This document shows, piece by piece, positions 1-12,190 of a stretch of DNA of 64,000 bases. The DNA lies in the NCBI GenBank assembly GCA_027924585.1, contig BSBM01000826.1, positions 13,547,501 to 13,611,500 on the forward strand. The letters are read 5' to 3'. This DNA is from Larix kaempferi (taxonomy: Eukaryota; Streptophyta; Pinopsida; Pinales; Pinaceae). Each line of letters opens with the position of its first letter. Position 1 is the stretch's first letter. Below the pieces are notes generated by a model, which had not been told where the DNA came from, did not search any database, and saw only the letters and a program-made list of their open reading frames with translations. Position numbers and translations under genes: made by a program.

Positions 1-473
1 TTAGAAATTCTTCCTTTCCATTGCCTTAGTAGCCTAATAAACCCAATTGTAGATTGGCTTGGCTCATTTTGGTGTATGTTTGGCTATGTGTGAGTCTGGT
101 GTTCCCTTGTTCCTTGTAGAAATCATGCCCAACTCGGGGGTGGCAGTTGTATCAAGAGATTGATAAGCACAACTGGCCTATGGTTGGGTGGAACGTTGCA
201 GTTGCATAGCTGGTTGCTCGGGACTACTTTGTTTTAAGATAAGTACTCTCATGCGTTAAATTCTGCAATGCAATTATTTAATGTTTGTTATGAAAATGTT
301 TGAATGTATGCTAGATATGTAGATGATTTTTAATTCCGATGTGTTTAATTACAATATGTACATGTATATGTCTTTTTTATCAATGAGTTTTTACTTAATG
401 GATATGGGGCTAGATGCCCAGATTTAATGTCACGTTCTCTCCCTTGCTCGGTTTGATGGGAGGGGACTTGACA
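1..473 (+). repeat. TK1 5' LTR, 3' part only
   Basis: Positions 1-473 align almost base for base with 21368-21840, the end of the 3' LTR. The segment ends in GACTTGACA, directly before the primer binding site. The first roughly 1160 bp of this LTR lie left of the window. Confidence 0.95.
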
Positions 474-476
474 GTG

Positions 477-488
477 TGGTATCAGAGC
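477..488 (+). other. TK1 primer binding site (initiator tRNA-Met type)
   Basis: TGGTATCAGAGC begins 3 bp after the LTR end. It is the classic plant LTR-retrotransposon site complementary to the 3' end of initiator methionine tRNA, where minus-strand DNA synthesis starts. Confidence 0.93.
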
Positions 489-1572
489 CATAGGCTATAA
501 CAATGGGCCTCTATGGGCCAAGTATGATCAGAGTTACACGGGGAAGACTCCTTCCTTATCACCACAGGTTACCATGTTGGGCCTAAACAGGCTAAGGTTG
601 AACAGTTTGTAGAGTTGTAGAGGAAAAGTCACCTCCTGTTCAGCAATAATCATCACAGAAAGAAAGGAAAAATTTTGAATTTTTCTAATTGTTTTCGAAA
701 TTTTGCCTAAGACTGTGGCAGCGAAATTAATGTTAATTTCTGTGACATGGTTGGCGGGTTTAGCGTTAACTTTGGCAACTCTATCGGTGATTTTAGCATT
801 AAATTGTGTGACGCGACGGCGAAGTTAATGAAAAATTTTGCGACGCGCGTACAACGAAATTAACGTTAAGATCTGCGAACGCCGGCGGCAATTTTAATGT
901 TAAAATCTGCGATGCACGCTGTGCGCGCGGAGAAAATAACCTTAAGATCCGCGACAAGGGCGGCGAATTTTAGCTTAAAATTCCACGACAAGGGCAGTGA
1001 TTTTTAAGCTAAATATTCGCAACACCGGCGACAATTTTAACAATAATATTCACGACACCGGTGGCAATTTTAGCGATAATATTTGCGACACCGGCGGCAA
1101 TTTTAACGATAATATCCGCGACACCGGCGGCCATTTTACCCTTAAAATTTGCGACACGGGCAGAGGAGAATTTGATAAGTCCACCAAACGGGGAAAATAC
1201 AACAGCTTTTCCCTGAGATTTTCAGGTGCCAAAAATGGAAAATCGCTATGAAAGTTATGCGCCAGATTGTGCGAAATCAAAGGATTTACAAAAAAAAAAC
1301 AAAAAACAAGGGGGCAAGCCCCCTTAACCCTCGTTGTCCCCCTGAGACAGTCGTCCCCTTGAGATAGTCGTTGATTGTGACAAATTCTATGATTGGACAA
1401 GTTGTCAATATAGGATTTTCCCATTTACATGCAACCAATTCATGATATTATAATGCAGCTAACAGTTGTGTTTATAAACACATTTTGCAGAATTATAGTC
1501 ACATCAAAGCAACATTCCAGATAAGTGTAGTTGGAAATTTTTGGTCTTGGTTGGGCCAAGAATATCAACATC
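489..1572 (+). other. TK1 untranslated leader
   Basis: About 1.1 kb lies between the primer binding site and the gag ATG. It holds the 33-bp tandem array described separately, an A-rich run near 1285-1310 and a short GC hairpin (GGGGGC-aa-GCCCCC) near 1310-1324. The small open frames here follow the tandem repeats and have no other sign of coding. Confidence 0.75.
715..1170 (+). repeat. 33-bp degenerate tandem array in TK1 leader
   Basis: About 13 units of 33 bp follow one another. Each has a GC-rich part (CGACACCGGCGGC and variants) and an AT-rich part (AATTTTAACGATAATAT and variants). The right-hand units (about 1026-1140) are the most alike; those on the left are worn. Because 33 is a multiple of 3, a frame through them encodes a degenerate 11-residue repeat of the type DTGGNFNDNIR. 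Confidence 0.85.
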
Positions 1573-3336
1573 ATGGATGATGCACAAGATCCCTATGATC
1601 CTGAGACAGATTCCATAGGGAAAAACATACATGTTGAGAATGCTGAAACAGAATCCAATGGGAGAAGAAATCGAGAGACTCCCCCAGATATTGCAGCCAC
1701 CATGAGGAGCCTAAGGGTGGAGTTGCAAAGTTGTAGAGAAGATAATGAAAGGATGATTAAAGCTCAGGAAGAACAAAATCAGTTAAATGCAACCATGCTG
1801 CAGAGTTTGACAGACATCCAAAGGAAAATAAACTTTAGGCATCAGACATCAAATCCAGAAAGGAGTGGCAGTAGTTTAAGGAGGAATTCCCGCAAGAGGT
1901 CCAATATCTCAAGAAGAGGTTCTAGAGACAGAACATATACTCTAGAAATCTCTTCTAGCGGATCATCTTACTCTGAAGGATCCATTGAGGGTTCAAGCTC
2001 TTCATCTCACAAGAATAAGAGAAAGAGGCATTACAAAAACAATTCACATGGAGAATTTAAGAAGGCAAAACCTCCTACATTTGATGGAGAGGTAAAGTTT
2101 GGTCAAGAAGCTGAAGCTTGGCTTCTTGGGATGAGAAAGTATTTCCAAGTCCAAGACTACTCTGGAAATATGAAGGCAAGGGTCGCCATCTTCAACATGA
2201 TTGGAAGAGCATCTATATGGTGGGATCACATTAGGAAAGTGAGTAAGATCAATGAAAGAAATATTGTGTGGAAGTAGTTCAATAAATATTTCAAGTAGAA
2301 GGTCCTCTCTGACAGGTACTATGATGATAAGATCAAAGAGTTCCATGAGCTGAAATTGGGACAATTGACCATGGAAGAGTATGCAAACAAGTTCTTGGAG
2401 CTGCTAAGGTATGTCTGGTATATTCGGGATGATAAGGTGAAAATTCAGCATTTTCTAAGTGGGTTACCTCAGTCATATAAAGATAGGATTAAATTTGATG
2501 AACCTCAAACTCTAGAGGAGGAAATAAGGAAGGCCAAGTATTGCTATGATCAAAACAAAAGCAAACCTGATTTCCATAAGGCATGGAAGGACAAGAAGAA
2601 TGAGAAGTTTGACCAAAGGAAGAAAGGTTTCAAACCTCCTCATATCATAAATCAGCAAAGTCAGCCATCACAAGTTGTGACTAAGCCAACTAGGATGATG
2701 GGAGACAAGCCAAGAGATTTAAAGGAGCCAAGAGAGCCACTTCAAAGTTGGGGTTGTGGAGGAGACCACATGCTTAGGAACTGTCCACACCGGAATGGGA
2801 ATACAAATCAAGTTCACAACATCCAAGGAGCTGAAACTGTGGGTCAAGTGGCAAGGACAATCCATAGAATCTATGCATCACTAGACGACCGCCAAGAAGA
2901 TCATCAATCAACTGTTGAGGAAGTTGAAGGTAAGATTTCTAAGCAATCTGTTTCTATTTTGATTGATCCTAGATCTAATCACAGTTATATCACTCCTAAA
3001 ATTGTTGAGGTTTGTGGTTTTAAGAAATCAAAGCATAGTAAATCATGGTTAGTCCAACTAGCCACTGGAACCAAGAGAAACGTTAGTGAAATTGTAGAGA
3101 AATGTCCCTTAGAAATGGATGGGTTGTTCACTTATGCAAATCTGAATGTTTTGCCACTTGGTTCCTATGATATTCTCATTGGAATGGATTGGTTAGAAGC
3201 ACACAAGGTTAAACTTGACTTCTACCATAAAAATTTTGAATGCATGGATGAAGAAGGAAAACCAAGGGTTGTAAGAGGCATTCCAAAGGTGACTTCTGTT
3301 AGGCAGGTTTCAGCCATGCAGTTGAAGAAGTTCTGT
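1573..3336 (+). pseudogene. TK1 gag and protease, 5' part of polyprotein
   Basis: This is the capsid and aspartic protease region of a Ty3/gypsy polyprotein. I chose the ATG at 1573 (MDDAQDPYDPE). A coiled/charged N-terminus is followed by the retrotransposon gag core with KPPTFDGE and EAWLLGMRKYF. Two in-frame TAG stops lie at 2275-2277 and 2296-2298; the frame is otherwise open to 3336. The zinc knuckle near 2752-2791 reads SWGCGGDHMLRNC, so its first Cys is lost. The protease motif is ILIDPRSNHSYI near 2958-2993, where the family has D-S/T-G, so the active site is damaged. The downstream LGSYDILIGMDWL motif is intact. The gene is cut at 3336 by TK2 and resumes at 17274. Confidence 0.9.
3332..3336. 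repeat. TK2 target site duplication, left copy
   Basis: TCTGT immediately precedes the TK2 5' LTR and is repeated at 17269-17273, a 5-bp duplication as made by LTR-retrotransposon integrases. Confidence 0.95.
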
Positions 3337-6300
3337 TGTCACATACCCCAATTTTGCAAAAATAATGTAATTATTTTATTATATTCCTGAGACATTATGT
3401 TAAATTTAATGCTAAGTAGGAATTGATGACTCAGCAGAGTCACCAGAAATGGAATGTAATTCTGAATATTTTATTATTAATAAATAAATTATGGAGACAA
3501 CAGCATGGGAGAGATGTTAAAAGAGGTTACTGGTCTAACTGGTGGATGGAACTAGGTGGAAAGGCAAAAGACAAGTGGCAGCATCCTCAAACACTTCCTA
3601 AGTTGCAGGTGGCAACTTCCCTATATTTTGGGGTCATGATTCCCCAAGAAAGTGGAATCTGAGCAGGTGGCTCATTAATGACAGTTAACCCAACAAAGAC
3701 CTAGGAAATCTTTTAAATAGTACTCAATGAACTGAGCTGGGGATTCAATATTGTTCTGAAGGGAGAATACATTCAGGTGAATGCTATTCAGGAGTCCCAT
3801 TGAGGAAGAGGGAATACAGTAAGGAAATTTGTTTGAGTGGGATGCTGCAGTAACTTGGTTCCAGTTTAGCTGCTTTGGCTGAGTGAATTGTTTTGCTGCA
3901 CCTAGTTCCAGCCAGGAAGACCAGAGCAAGCTCGGGGGTCCTGAGAAGTGTTGTCTGGGCACTCTCCAGGAGTTGGTAGGGAGGAACAGCCTCCCATTGC
4001 TGTTGTTGTCTACAGAAACAAGTTCTGCTACTGATTTATGCTGTTATTGAATCTGAATAAATGCATGATTTTGTTTATCTTTTATTGTCTGAAGAATAAT
4101 TAATCCGAGCAACTAGTTTAGAAAAGTTAAAGAAAAAAATCTCAGAATAACCGTAGTAAGATTTGTTAAGAGTTATTGTGCTTTCTGTATCGTTAATATG
4201 AGATATTTAATTAGAAAAGTTAATATTTCAGACTAGCAGTAGTTAACTGGATAGAGTTACTGTGTTTTATTTTTAAAAATATCCCTAGTAAGAATTCAGT
4301 ATTTCCAATCAGATATCTATGCTGTACTCGATATGATCATAATATACTGTTTTCAAAATATCAGTAGTAGTAACTTATTATTACATATTTTTTTAACAGT
4401 ATAGAATACAGTACCTATATTAAGATAGATAACATTACAGAAGAATGACAGGCATGGTTAGATTATTTATTCCATTACACAAACCTTAATTCAATTCACC
4501 CCCGTCATTACTTGTCAACTAAAATAATTATGCAGAAACCATAACTGATAGGACATCACAAAGATTGTAACAGTATTAAACAAAAACCTAGTTATCAATA
4601 GAAGCATAATCGAAAACCTAGTTAAACATTTATCCATTTATTATTATCAAACAAAAGGATAGTGCAGAAAACCCAAACAGAGCTCTGTTGTCGAGCTTTA
4701 ACATCCCCAAAATAACTTACTCTAAGCTCCTTATTACGACAAAATCTTAAACATATTAAGGGATTGAGCAGTTAAGTGTTATCACAAACAAGAAATTTGA
4801 ATGAACCCTATCGTTTCGAGTTTGTGATCAATAAGAATTTCTTTTGTAAGAGAATACATGTATCAAATAAAACAAATAGAATAGTTTCCATCTCATCACT
4901 TTATTTCTCACTCAACTCACAGTATCGACAGAGTAATACTCTTATCGACATAACAATATTTTTAACCATTCTTCACCATTGATTCAAACCCTATTTTTCC
5001 TGAGAGTACTAGCAAGTTAACTTCTAAAAATCAAGACATCACTTTCATTATGGCCGCAGCCTCTTTCATAACATAAATATTATATAAAAAAAAAACTTAG
5101 GAATTACAACTACAGGCATTACACACCAACTCACATATACAGGAGAAACCCTTTAATATATTATGTCATCAAAACCTGGGTGGACACCTTACTACTTTAA
5201 AGGTAGAGTAACAGTATAGAATCTTCAAATACAGGAAAACAATATATTAAGAGTCTTATTTTAGAACCCTAGTAACCACTCTAAACGAGCTTTGGATTTT
5301 AAGTAATAAGCATAAAAACAGAGACCGTAAACACATCTACAGGACAGGCTCACGGCCTTATACCCTTCGAGGTTTTCACATTAAAAACTTCAGTAACAAA
5401 CCCTAACCATCAAACGCAAGTGTGATAGCTTACAAACAACTGAAGCCGTAACACTCTATTTACCACGCAGGGTTAAACCCCTTGATAATTCATTTAAAGT
5501 TACAGTTAGATTAAACAAGCCGCTGTAAATTTGGGTGTCACTGCCCAGACCAAAAACCAAACCCTACAGACAACCAACAAGGAGGAACGCCATGGTGAAA
5601 AACAGGCTTACCCGGATATGCAACCAACAGCCGAAGCATGAGTCACCCACATTGCGACGGGAGTCCGAGCCTGCAACCAAACAAAGCATTATCAATAATC
5701 ATATTTATATATGTAAAAATGACGAGTCTTAAAACCACTTGTTGTATTCAGAAAAACAAGGATGAACCTATAAGCTTACCCGAGGTTTGAATGAAGACAT
5801 GTACAGTAGGTAGGCTGATAGCCATGAGCAACATAAGGATGAACCCCTCTCGTTTCATCAACGCGAACAAGATGACCGCTAACAAGGAGTATGTGCTACC
5901 GTGGAAGCATCAAACAGAACCGAGCTAAAATTCAAGGCCACGCCGTGACATAGATTCTACGGTTAACCAAACTTCAAACCCTAGTTTTTGAACAGCTACA
6001 GTTGCTAAATTAACGCATACAAATGACTCTCAGACGAGGCTATGGACAATATGAAGGCTGAGGCAGCATACAAGTTTTTAGCACAATGAAATAATGGCGA
6101 CCAGACCTGTAACTGAGCTCAAAGGATAAACCCTAGGCACAGTACACTCTCATAGCTGTCAACAGTTAATCCTAAAGGTTTCCAAACGATCATATTAAGC
6201 AAGGGAACTGTCATAACTTGCAACTGTACCAATAGAGCCACAACATAGCTCGGACCTGGAAAGGTAGTAGGGAAGGACCCGAGCCCGAAGGCGGAGGATA

Positions 6301-7845
6301 ATGATGAGGTAGGGTTAAGCCCAGGTTTTATATCGCCAAGCACTTGGCTCTCATGCAAACACGTAGCAGCTTAAATATTTGCATGAGAGTGGGTCGAGAT
6401 TCTAAAGTTGAGACCAAAAAGTTTTCCAATGATTTGTTTCCAAACAAAATTATAATGGGAATAAACCAAATCATGGCAGAGGTGGTTAACATCATGAACC
6501 CGATAATGCATAAGGGTATTGGCACCATGTTTAACTTGTCGTTAGTTTTATAATGATAACAATACCTCCAAACCTTGTGATGTGAACATCACATTGCCCT
6601 ACAATAAATACAAGAATGCCAATGTTAATGATGTTCAAACTTGCTATGAAATACTTAGCATTGGTATTAGATACAAACCATGGCATGGGTAAATAGAACG
6701 GTCATATATAAGGATTGTAAGGCCTATAGCTTTTGTCATTCTTTTAGTAACCAAGACATTATGATAATACTTGGAGTCTGGATTATTATACAAGGGAATG
6801 TTGCATTATTCTCAAGTAAATAATGAATTATTGATAGCAATCAATTTCAGTTTTGAGCACGCTATATATACCAGGAGATGGATTTCACATCAAGAAAATT
6901 ATTATTACAAGTAAGATGACGTAACATTTAACTATAAGTAACTCACAATAACTTAGCACCAATAATTCTTATACTCTAGCTATATGAAAACAACAATAAT
7001 TTTTGCTCCGCATTAAAGACCCTCTTATAGTGAAGTAGAGCTAGGTGTAGTATTTCTGACAGAGCGTCTTATAATTATAAGATATTGGTAATTCTAGATC
7101 TTTTATTGTCAAGGTTGCAAAATCCAAACAAAGCCTAACTTTAAAATGACATGATAAGAGAAGACGGGTATCATATGTCGCCTGTGCATTTAAGCTGTCA
7201 ATCGAAACTATAATTTAAGTCAATTGATTGGCATCATACAGTATCAACAGATAAATAAAAAGTGGTCTGATTATCATAATCCAGTGACTTGATACAGTGC
7301 TAATAAGAGGTATTATTATTACAGCACGATATAATATCAAGGAACAATACTCCATGGTGATACTTAAGTCATTTAGATCAAGAACAAATAGCTATCATAT
7401 TCTCAAATAAATTCCGACTCGCTAACAGTAAGATTTATGAATATCATAGGAAGGGAGTTCTACCTTTACACATTTTGATAACCAACTAGTATGTATAGTT
7501 TTTACTGACTGAATTGGTGCAGATAAATGAATTTTAACACTTTAAAGATTTAATTGTCGCGACCGCACTTTACTTGTATATCTGTAAAGAGAAAGACAGT
7601 TTGATGCGTTAGCTCGAAAGCTAAGTAAGCCCAGCCTCCTATGGCAACTCCCCCTTGAGGTTGCAAACAATAAAACAATCAGTAACGGAAAAGAGAAAAC
7701 CATAATAACATTTAAGTACAACAAACAAATCTTTCAGACACATTTACAATCATGTAATGTAATAGACAGTTAAAGGACTGCATTTAACAACATTTATTGT
7801 TATCTCAAAAATTTTAAATTTTTCGGAAAAACCTGGGTTTTGACA
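3337..7845 (+). repeat. TK2 5' LTR (4509 bp)
   Basis: The segment starts TGTCACATACCCC and ends GGGTTTTGACA, and is repeated at 12759-17268 with about 1.3% difference. It is far longer than a usual gypsy LTR. Short open frames inside it (for example 3423-3662) occur in both LTR copies only because the copies are near-identical; I do not call them genes. Much of 4030-7700 is AT-rich with no recognisable internal insertion. Confidence 0.97.
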
Positions 7846-7847
7846 TG

Positions 7848-7859
7848 TGGTATCAGAGC
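7848..7859 (+). other. TK2 primer binding site (initiator tRNA-Met type)
   Basis: TGGTATCAGAGC starts 2 bp after the end of the 5' LTR, as in TK1. Confidence 0.94.
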
Positions 7860-7913
7860 ATGGTTCATACACTAGGCCTGGATATTTTCCGCAGAACAGT
7901 GCAAATGAAAAGA

Positions 7914-7918
<5 letters not shown>

Positions 7919-7951
<33 letters not shown>
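7919..7951. repeat. (TA)n microsatellite in TK2 leader
   Basis: About 16 perfect TA dinucleotides lie in the leader, between the primer binding site and the gag ATG at 8027. Confidence 0.97.
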
Positions 7952-7954
<3 letters not shown>

Positions 7955-8026
7955 GTACTAACTTGTACTTTCTGTTTCATAAAGATAGAGCAGAAAAATT
8001 CCTTTTTCTGAATCTAACAGGCAGGT

Positions 8027-9184
8027 ATGGAAAAGCTGGGAGAATATGCTGAGGAGGAATCTCCAAACACTGTGACAAGACAGATGTCAAGAGAACCTGT
8101 GACAGAGGAGGTAATTGCTCACTCCTCGGAACTGATGCAGACCATAAAAGGTTTAAGGACGGAAATAGAGACAGTCAAGAAGGATAACGAAAGAATTCTG
8201 AAAACTCAAGAGCAGCTAAATCAATTATTGATAGAAAAATTTCAGACAGAAGGAAGAAGCAAAAGAGCTGAATCTGAAGAAGCTAGTCATGAAAGAGGGT
8301 CTAAAAGGATGAAACCAGCTAAATCTGACAGCAGTTCATCATCTGAAGAAAGAAGGGAACAACACAGTTATCGCACTACTAGTGACAGCAGTGAAGTTGA
8401 GCTGCATAACAGAAGGAAAAAGTACAGACCTTATGAAGAGATTTCCGGGGAGTTTAAGAAAATAAAACCTCCAACTTTCAATGGAGAATCTGAGACAGGA
8501 GAAGAGGCAGAATCCTGGTTATCTGGGATGAGAAAATATTTTCAGATCTACAATTATTCAAATCAGCTGAAGGCAAGAATGGCCATATATAACCTTTCTG
8601 GAAGGGCAGATATATGGTGGAAAGACCTGAAAAGGGTCAAGGGGATCAAAGAAAAAGAAGTCAATTGGAGTACGTTTAAAAGTTACTTCAAAAAGAAATT
8701 TATGTCTGAACAATACTATGAAGAAAGGGCCAAGGAATTTTATGAACTGAAGCTAGGATCTATGACTATGAAGGACTTAAACAGTAAATTCTTGAGTCTG
8801 TTAAGGTATGTGCCGTATTTTGTCGAAGAGAAACCAAAAATACAGCGGTTTCTTAGCTGCCTGCCATATCATATTAAGGACAGAATTGAATATGATAACC
8901 CCAAAACACTGGAAGAGGCTATGCGAAAGGCTAATTTCTGTTATGAACAGAATAAAAAGAAAGAAGGGATAACCAGCTGGAAAGCTAAGAGGAACAACAA
9001 TCATCCTGAGTATAGGAAAAAGGAGTTTGTACCCCAGAAAAATTTCAAAAATAACAAGAACAGAACCCTGTTTAATGGTAAAAACTTCGAGGGAAGCAAA
9101 AATGGAGTTACTAATAATTCCAGTAACTTCAAGGGCAGCAAGGAGGTTCCTAACAATCACAGAAATTACACTAAGAATTTTTAA
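8027..9184 (+). CDS. TK2 gag (capsid), ends at premature TAA
   Basis: This is the structural Gag of a Ty3/gypsy element, which packages element RNA into cytoplasmic particles. The ATG at 8027 opens a 385-residue frame. The N-terminus is charged and helical (residues about 1-90), followed by a Ser/Lys-rich stretch. The conserved gag core holds KPPTFNGE, EAESWLSGMRKYF, WWKDLKR and LRYVPYF. The frame ends at TAA 9182-9184, just before the zinc knuckle ([13 protein letters not shown], about 9203-9241), which continues in the same frame. The stop is therefore internal to the ancestral polyprotein and separates the capsid from the RNA-binding knuckle. TK1 at its equivalent position has no stop. Confidence 0.9.
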   Translation: MEKLGEYAEEESPNTVTRQMSREPVTEEVIAHSSELMQTIKGLRTEIETVKKDNERILKTQEQLNQLLIEKFQTEGRSKRAESEEASHERGSKRMKPAKSDSSSSSEERREQHSYRTTSDSSEVELHNRRKKYRPYEEISGEFKKIKPPTFNGESETGEEAESWLSGMRKYFQIYNYSNQLKARMAIYNLSGRADIWWKDLKRVKGIKEKEVNWSTFKSYFKKKFMSEQYYEERAKEFYELKLGSMTMKDLNSKFLSLLRYVPYFVEEKPKIQRFLSCLPYHIKDRIEYDNPKTLEEAMRKANFCYEQNKKKEGITSWKAKRNNNHPEYRKKEFVPQKNFKNNKNRTLFNGKNFEGSKNGVTNNSSNFKGSKEVPNNHRNYTKNF

Positions 9185-12100
9185 CGGAAGGAGCCTGTTA
9201 AGTGCTGGGAATGCAATGGCCCACACTATGCTTCAGTTTGCCCAAATCGAAAGAAACCAATCAACAATATTCATACTATACAAGATGAAATGACTGTTGG
9301 AGACTTTGCAGGGACTATGCCCCGAATAAATGCAGCGTTGGAGAACCGCCAAGCTGACTATCAAACTTCCATGGTGGAAGTAGGAGGTATGATTAACAAA
9401 ACCCCTGTAACTATTTTAATAGATTCGGGTGCTAGCCTTAGTTATATTTCACCACATATAGTAGAAAAATGTAATCTGACTGTTGAAAGATTTGATAACT
9501 CTTGGTCAGTACAACTAGACACTGGGGCAAAAAGGAAGGTGAATTGCTATGTTAAAGAATGTACTTTAGATATGAATGATTTTCAAACTACTGTTCAATT
9601 AAATATTCTGCCACTTGGCTCGTATGACATGCTTATTGGTATGGACTGGTTAGAACAGCATAAGGTAGTTTTAAACTGTTTTGACAAAACTTTTAGGTGT
9701 GTAAACAATAATGGACAGCCTATAACTGTTAGGGGTATTCCTAGGAAAATAGTAGTCAGGCAGATTTCTGCTTTACAACTTAAAAGGGCAGTCAGAAAAG
9801 GGTGCAAAGCCTATGCTGTAACTATTACAGATGAGACAGATAAGTCTGAAAGCAGCAAGATAACAGTAGAGGATATCCCGGTAGTAAATGAATTTATTGA
9901 TGTCTTTCCTGAGGAAATCCCGGAATTACCTCCCAAGAGAGAGCTGGATTTTACAATCGAGCTGGTACCAGGTGTTGTACCCAGTTCAAAGGCTTCGTAT
10001 CGTATGAATATTTTGGAGCTTAATGAGTTAAAAACTCAGTTAAAGGAGTTAATAGACAAAAATTACATTCGACCCAGCGTATCCCCTTGGGGAGCACCAG
10101 TAATTTTTGTTAAAAAGAAGGACGGAACTATGCGACTTTGCATAGATTACCGTCAACTGAACAAGATGACGATTAAAAACAGATATCCGTTGCCTCGCAT
10201 AGATGATCTGTTTGATCAGCTACGTGGAGCCACAGTGTTCTCTAAGATAGACCTGAGATCGGGTTATCATCAGGTAAGGATTAAAGAAGAAGACATTTTC
10301 AAAACAGCTTTCAGAACAAGGTATGGACATTACGAATTTGTCGTAATGCCATTTGGGCTTACTAACACCCCAGCTGTCTTTATGTGCCTAATGAACAACA
10401 TAATGCATAAATACTTAGATAAATTTGTTGTCGTATTCATCGATGACATTTTAATTTATTCTAAGAATGAAGAGGATCATAAAGAACACTTACGGATAGT
10501 CTTACAAGAACTAAGAGAGCAGCAGCTCTTTGCAAAGTTCAGTAAGTGTGACTTCTTCAAAGACGAAATCCAGTACTTAGGACATGTAGTCACCAAGGAA
10601 GGGATTTCAGTTGATCCTGAAAAGATCCGGGCAATTGAAGAGTGGCCAGTACCAAAAGATGTAACAGATGTTAGATCCTTCATGGAAATTACCGGTTACT
10701 ACCGGAGATTCATTGAAAGCTTTTCAAAAATAGCCAACCCAATCACTTCCTTGCAAAAGAAAGGCAAGAAGTTTGATTGGAACTTGAAGTGTGAGGAAAG
10801 TTTTAAGAAGTTAAAAACTTTATTAATAACTGTGCCTATTCTAAGAATAGCAGATCCTAATAAGGATTTCATGGTTTGCACCGATGCTTGTAATGACGGT
10901 CTAGGTGGAGTGTTGACTCAAGATGGACATGTCATTGCCTATGAGTCTAGGAAGCTTAAAATTCATGAAAAGAATTATGCCACTTATGACTTAGAATTAG
11001 CTGCTGTTATTCATGAATTAAAGATTTGGCGACACCACTTAATAGGCAGAAAGTTTACTCTACTGACTGATAATAAGGGTCTGAAATACCTTTTAGACCA
11101 GCCTAACTTAAATGCAAGACAAGCCAGGTGGTTGTCCTTCTTAAGTGAATACGATTTCGAAATTCAGCACATAAAAGGAAAGGAAAATAAGGTGGCTGAT
11201 GCTTTGAGCAGAAATGCAAGGCTGAATTTTGTATCAGTTAGCAGCACTTATACCTCTGATTTGAATGAACAGTTGGCTGAAGGGATAAAATCAGATGAAA
11301 ATTATCAGCACTTACAAGCTACAGCTAAAGAAGCACCTACAGAAAGTTTGATAAAGGGTTATAGTCTAAATGAAGATGGATTTTTATTGTTTAAAGATAG
11401 GCTGTATGTTCCGAATGCACCTAAAGTTAAACTGTTAATTCTGGACGAAGTTTATAAAACCCCTTACTCAGGACATCCAGGCTACCATAAAACCGTCACT
11501 ATGTTGAGAAAAGATTATTTTTGGCCTAATATGAAATCTGAAACAGCTGAGTATATAGCTAGATGTTTAGACTGTCAACAGGTAAAAACGGAACACCAGC
11601 ATCCAGCTGGGTTATTGCAACCTTTGCCTATTCCTAGTTGGAAATGGGAGATAATTAGTTTAGATTTCATTACAGGATTACCCAAAAATCAGCATCAGAA
11701 TGATTCAATTATGGTGGTAGTAGATAAATTGAGTAAATCAGCACACTTTATTCCTGTTAAAACCACTTACAAGGCTGCAAACATAGCTGATATCTTTTTG
11801 AAACAGATTTTTCGGTTACATGGTGTCCCAAAAGTTATTATTTCAGACAGGGATCCTAAATTCATAGGAAATTTCTGGAAATCTTTGTTTAAAGGATTAA
11901 AAACAACTCTGAATTTCAGCACTTCTTTCCATCCTCAGACGGACGGACAAACTGAGAGAGTTAATCAGGTATTAGAAGATCTGCTAAGAATGTATGTTAA
12001 GGATCAACCAGGTAAGTGGGAGGACTATTTACATTTAGCAGAATTTGCATACAATAACAACTATCAATCGTCAGCTAAGTTCAGTCCTTTTGAAGTTCTG

Positions 12101-12190
12101 TATGGACGTAAATGTAACACTTCTATCTCTTGGAGTAATCCAGTAGATAGATTAGTGTTAGGTCCTGATTTATTAAAAGAGATGGAATAG
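9185..12190 (+). CDS. TK2 pol: zinc knuckle, protease, RT, RNase H, integrase
   Basis: This is in the same frame as gag after the TAA; the first ATG is at 9290. In order: a CX2CX3HX4C knuckle (9203-9241), aspartic protease with [12 protein letters not shown] (about 9412-9447) and reverse transcriptase. RT landmarks are [27 protein letters not shown] and the catalytic [11 protein letters not shown] (about 10432-10464). RNase H follows, with [14 protein letters not shown] and [14 protein letters not shown]. Integrase has a zinc-binding H-H-C-C region (HPGYHK to CLDCQ) and DD35E residues in [16 protein letters not shown] and DGQTERVNQ. All catalytic motifs look intact. The frame ends at TAG 12188-12190, where TK1 has a Gln codon, so the stop looks like a recent CAG-to-TAG change. 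Confidence 0.95.
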   Translation, partial: RKEPVKCWECNGPHYASVCPNRKKPINNIHTIQDEMTVGDFAGTMPRINAALENRQADYQTSMVEVGGMINKTPVTILIDSGASLSYISPHIVEKCNLTVERFDNSWSVQLDTGAKRKVNCYVKECTLDMNDFQTTVQLNILPLGSYDMLIGMDWLEQHKVVLNCFDKTFRCVNNNGQPITVRGIPRKIVVRQISALQLKRAVRKGCKAYAVTITDETDKSESSKITVEDIPVVNEFIDVFPEEIPELPPKRELDFTIELVPGVVPSSKASYRMNILELNELKTQLKELIDKNYIRPSVSPWGAPVIFVKKKDGTMRLCIDYRQLNKMTIKNRYPLPRIDDLFDQLRGATVFSKIDLRSGYHQVRIKEEDIFKTAFRTRYGHYEFVVMPFGLTNTPAVFMCLMNNIMHKYLDKFVVVFIDDILIYSKNEEDHKEHLRIVLQELREQQLFAKFSKCDFFKDEIQYLGHVVTKEGISVDPEKIRAIEEWPVPKDVTDVRSFMEITGYYRRFIESFSKIANPITSLQKKGKKFDWNLKCEESFKKLKTLLITVPILRIADPNKDFMVCTDACNDGLGGVLTQDGHVIAYESRKLKIHEKNYATYDLELAAVIHELKIWRHHLIGRKFTLLTDNKGLKYLLDQPNLNARQARWLSFLSEYDFEIQHIKGKENKVADALSRNARLNFVSVSSTYTSDLNEQLAEGIKSDENYQHLQATAKEAPTESLIKGYSLNEDGFLLFKDRLYVPNAPKVKLLILDEVYKTPYSGHPGYHKTVTMLRKDYFWPNMKSETAEYIARCLDCQQVKTEHQHPAGLLQPLPIPSWKWEIISLDFITGLPKNQHQNDSIMVVVDKLSKSAHFIPVKTTYKAANIADIFLKQIFRLHGVPKVIISDRDPKFIGNFWKSLFKGLKTTLNFSTSFHPQTDGQTERVNQVLEDLLRMYVKDQPGKWEDYLHLAEFAYNNNYQSSAKFSPFEVLYGRKCNTSISWSNPVDRLVLGPDLLKEME

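Noticed and set aside
997-1424. Open frames on both strands (84 and 124 codons) over the TK1 leader, one with a DTGGNF repeat
   Set aside because: They are produced by the 33-bp tandem array. No start context or family match supports a protein.
3423-3962. Open frames of 79 and 95 codons that occur in both TK2 LTRs (again at 12845-13384)
   Set aside because: Conservation is due to LTR identity only. Differences between the copies are random single-base changes, and no domain is seen.
6119-6553. Overlapping frames on both strands in the TK2 5' LTR (again at 15541-15975)
   Set aside because: Short, overlapping, with no motif; they lie inside the LTR.
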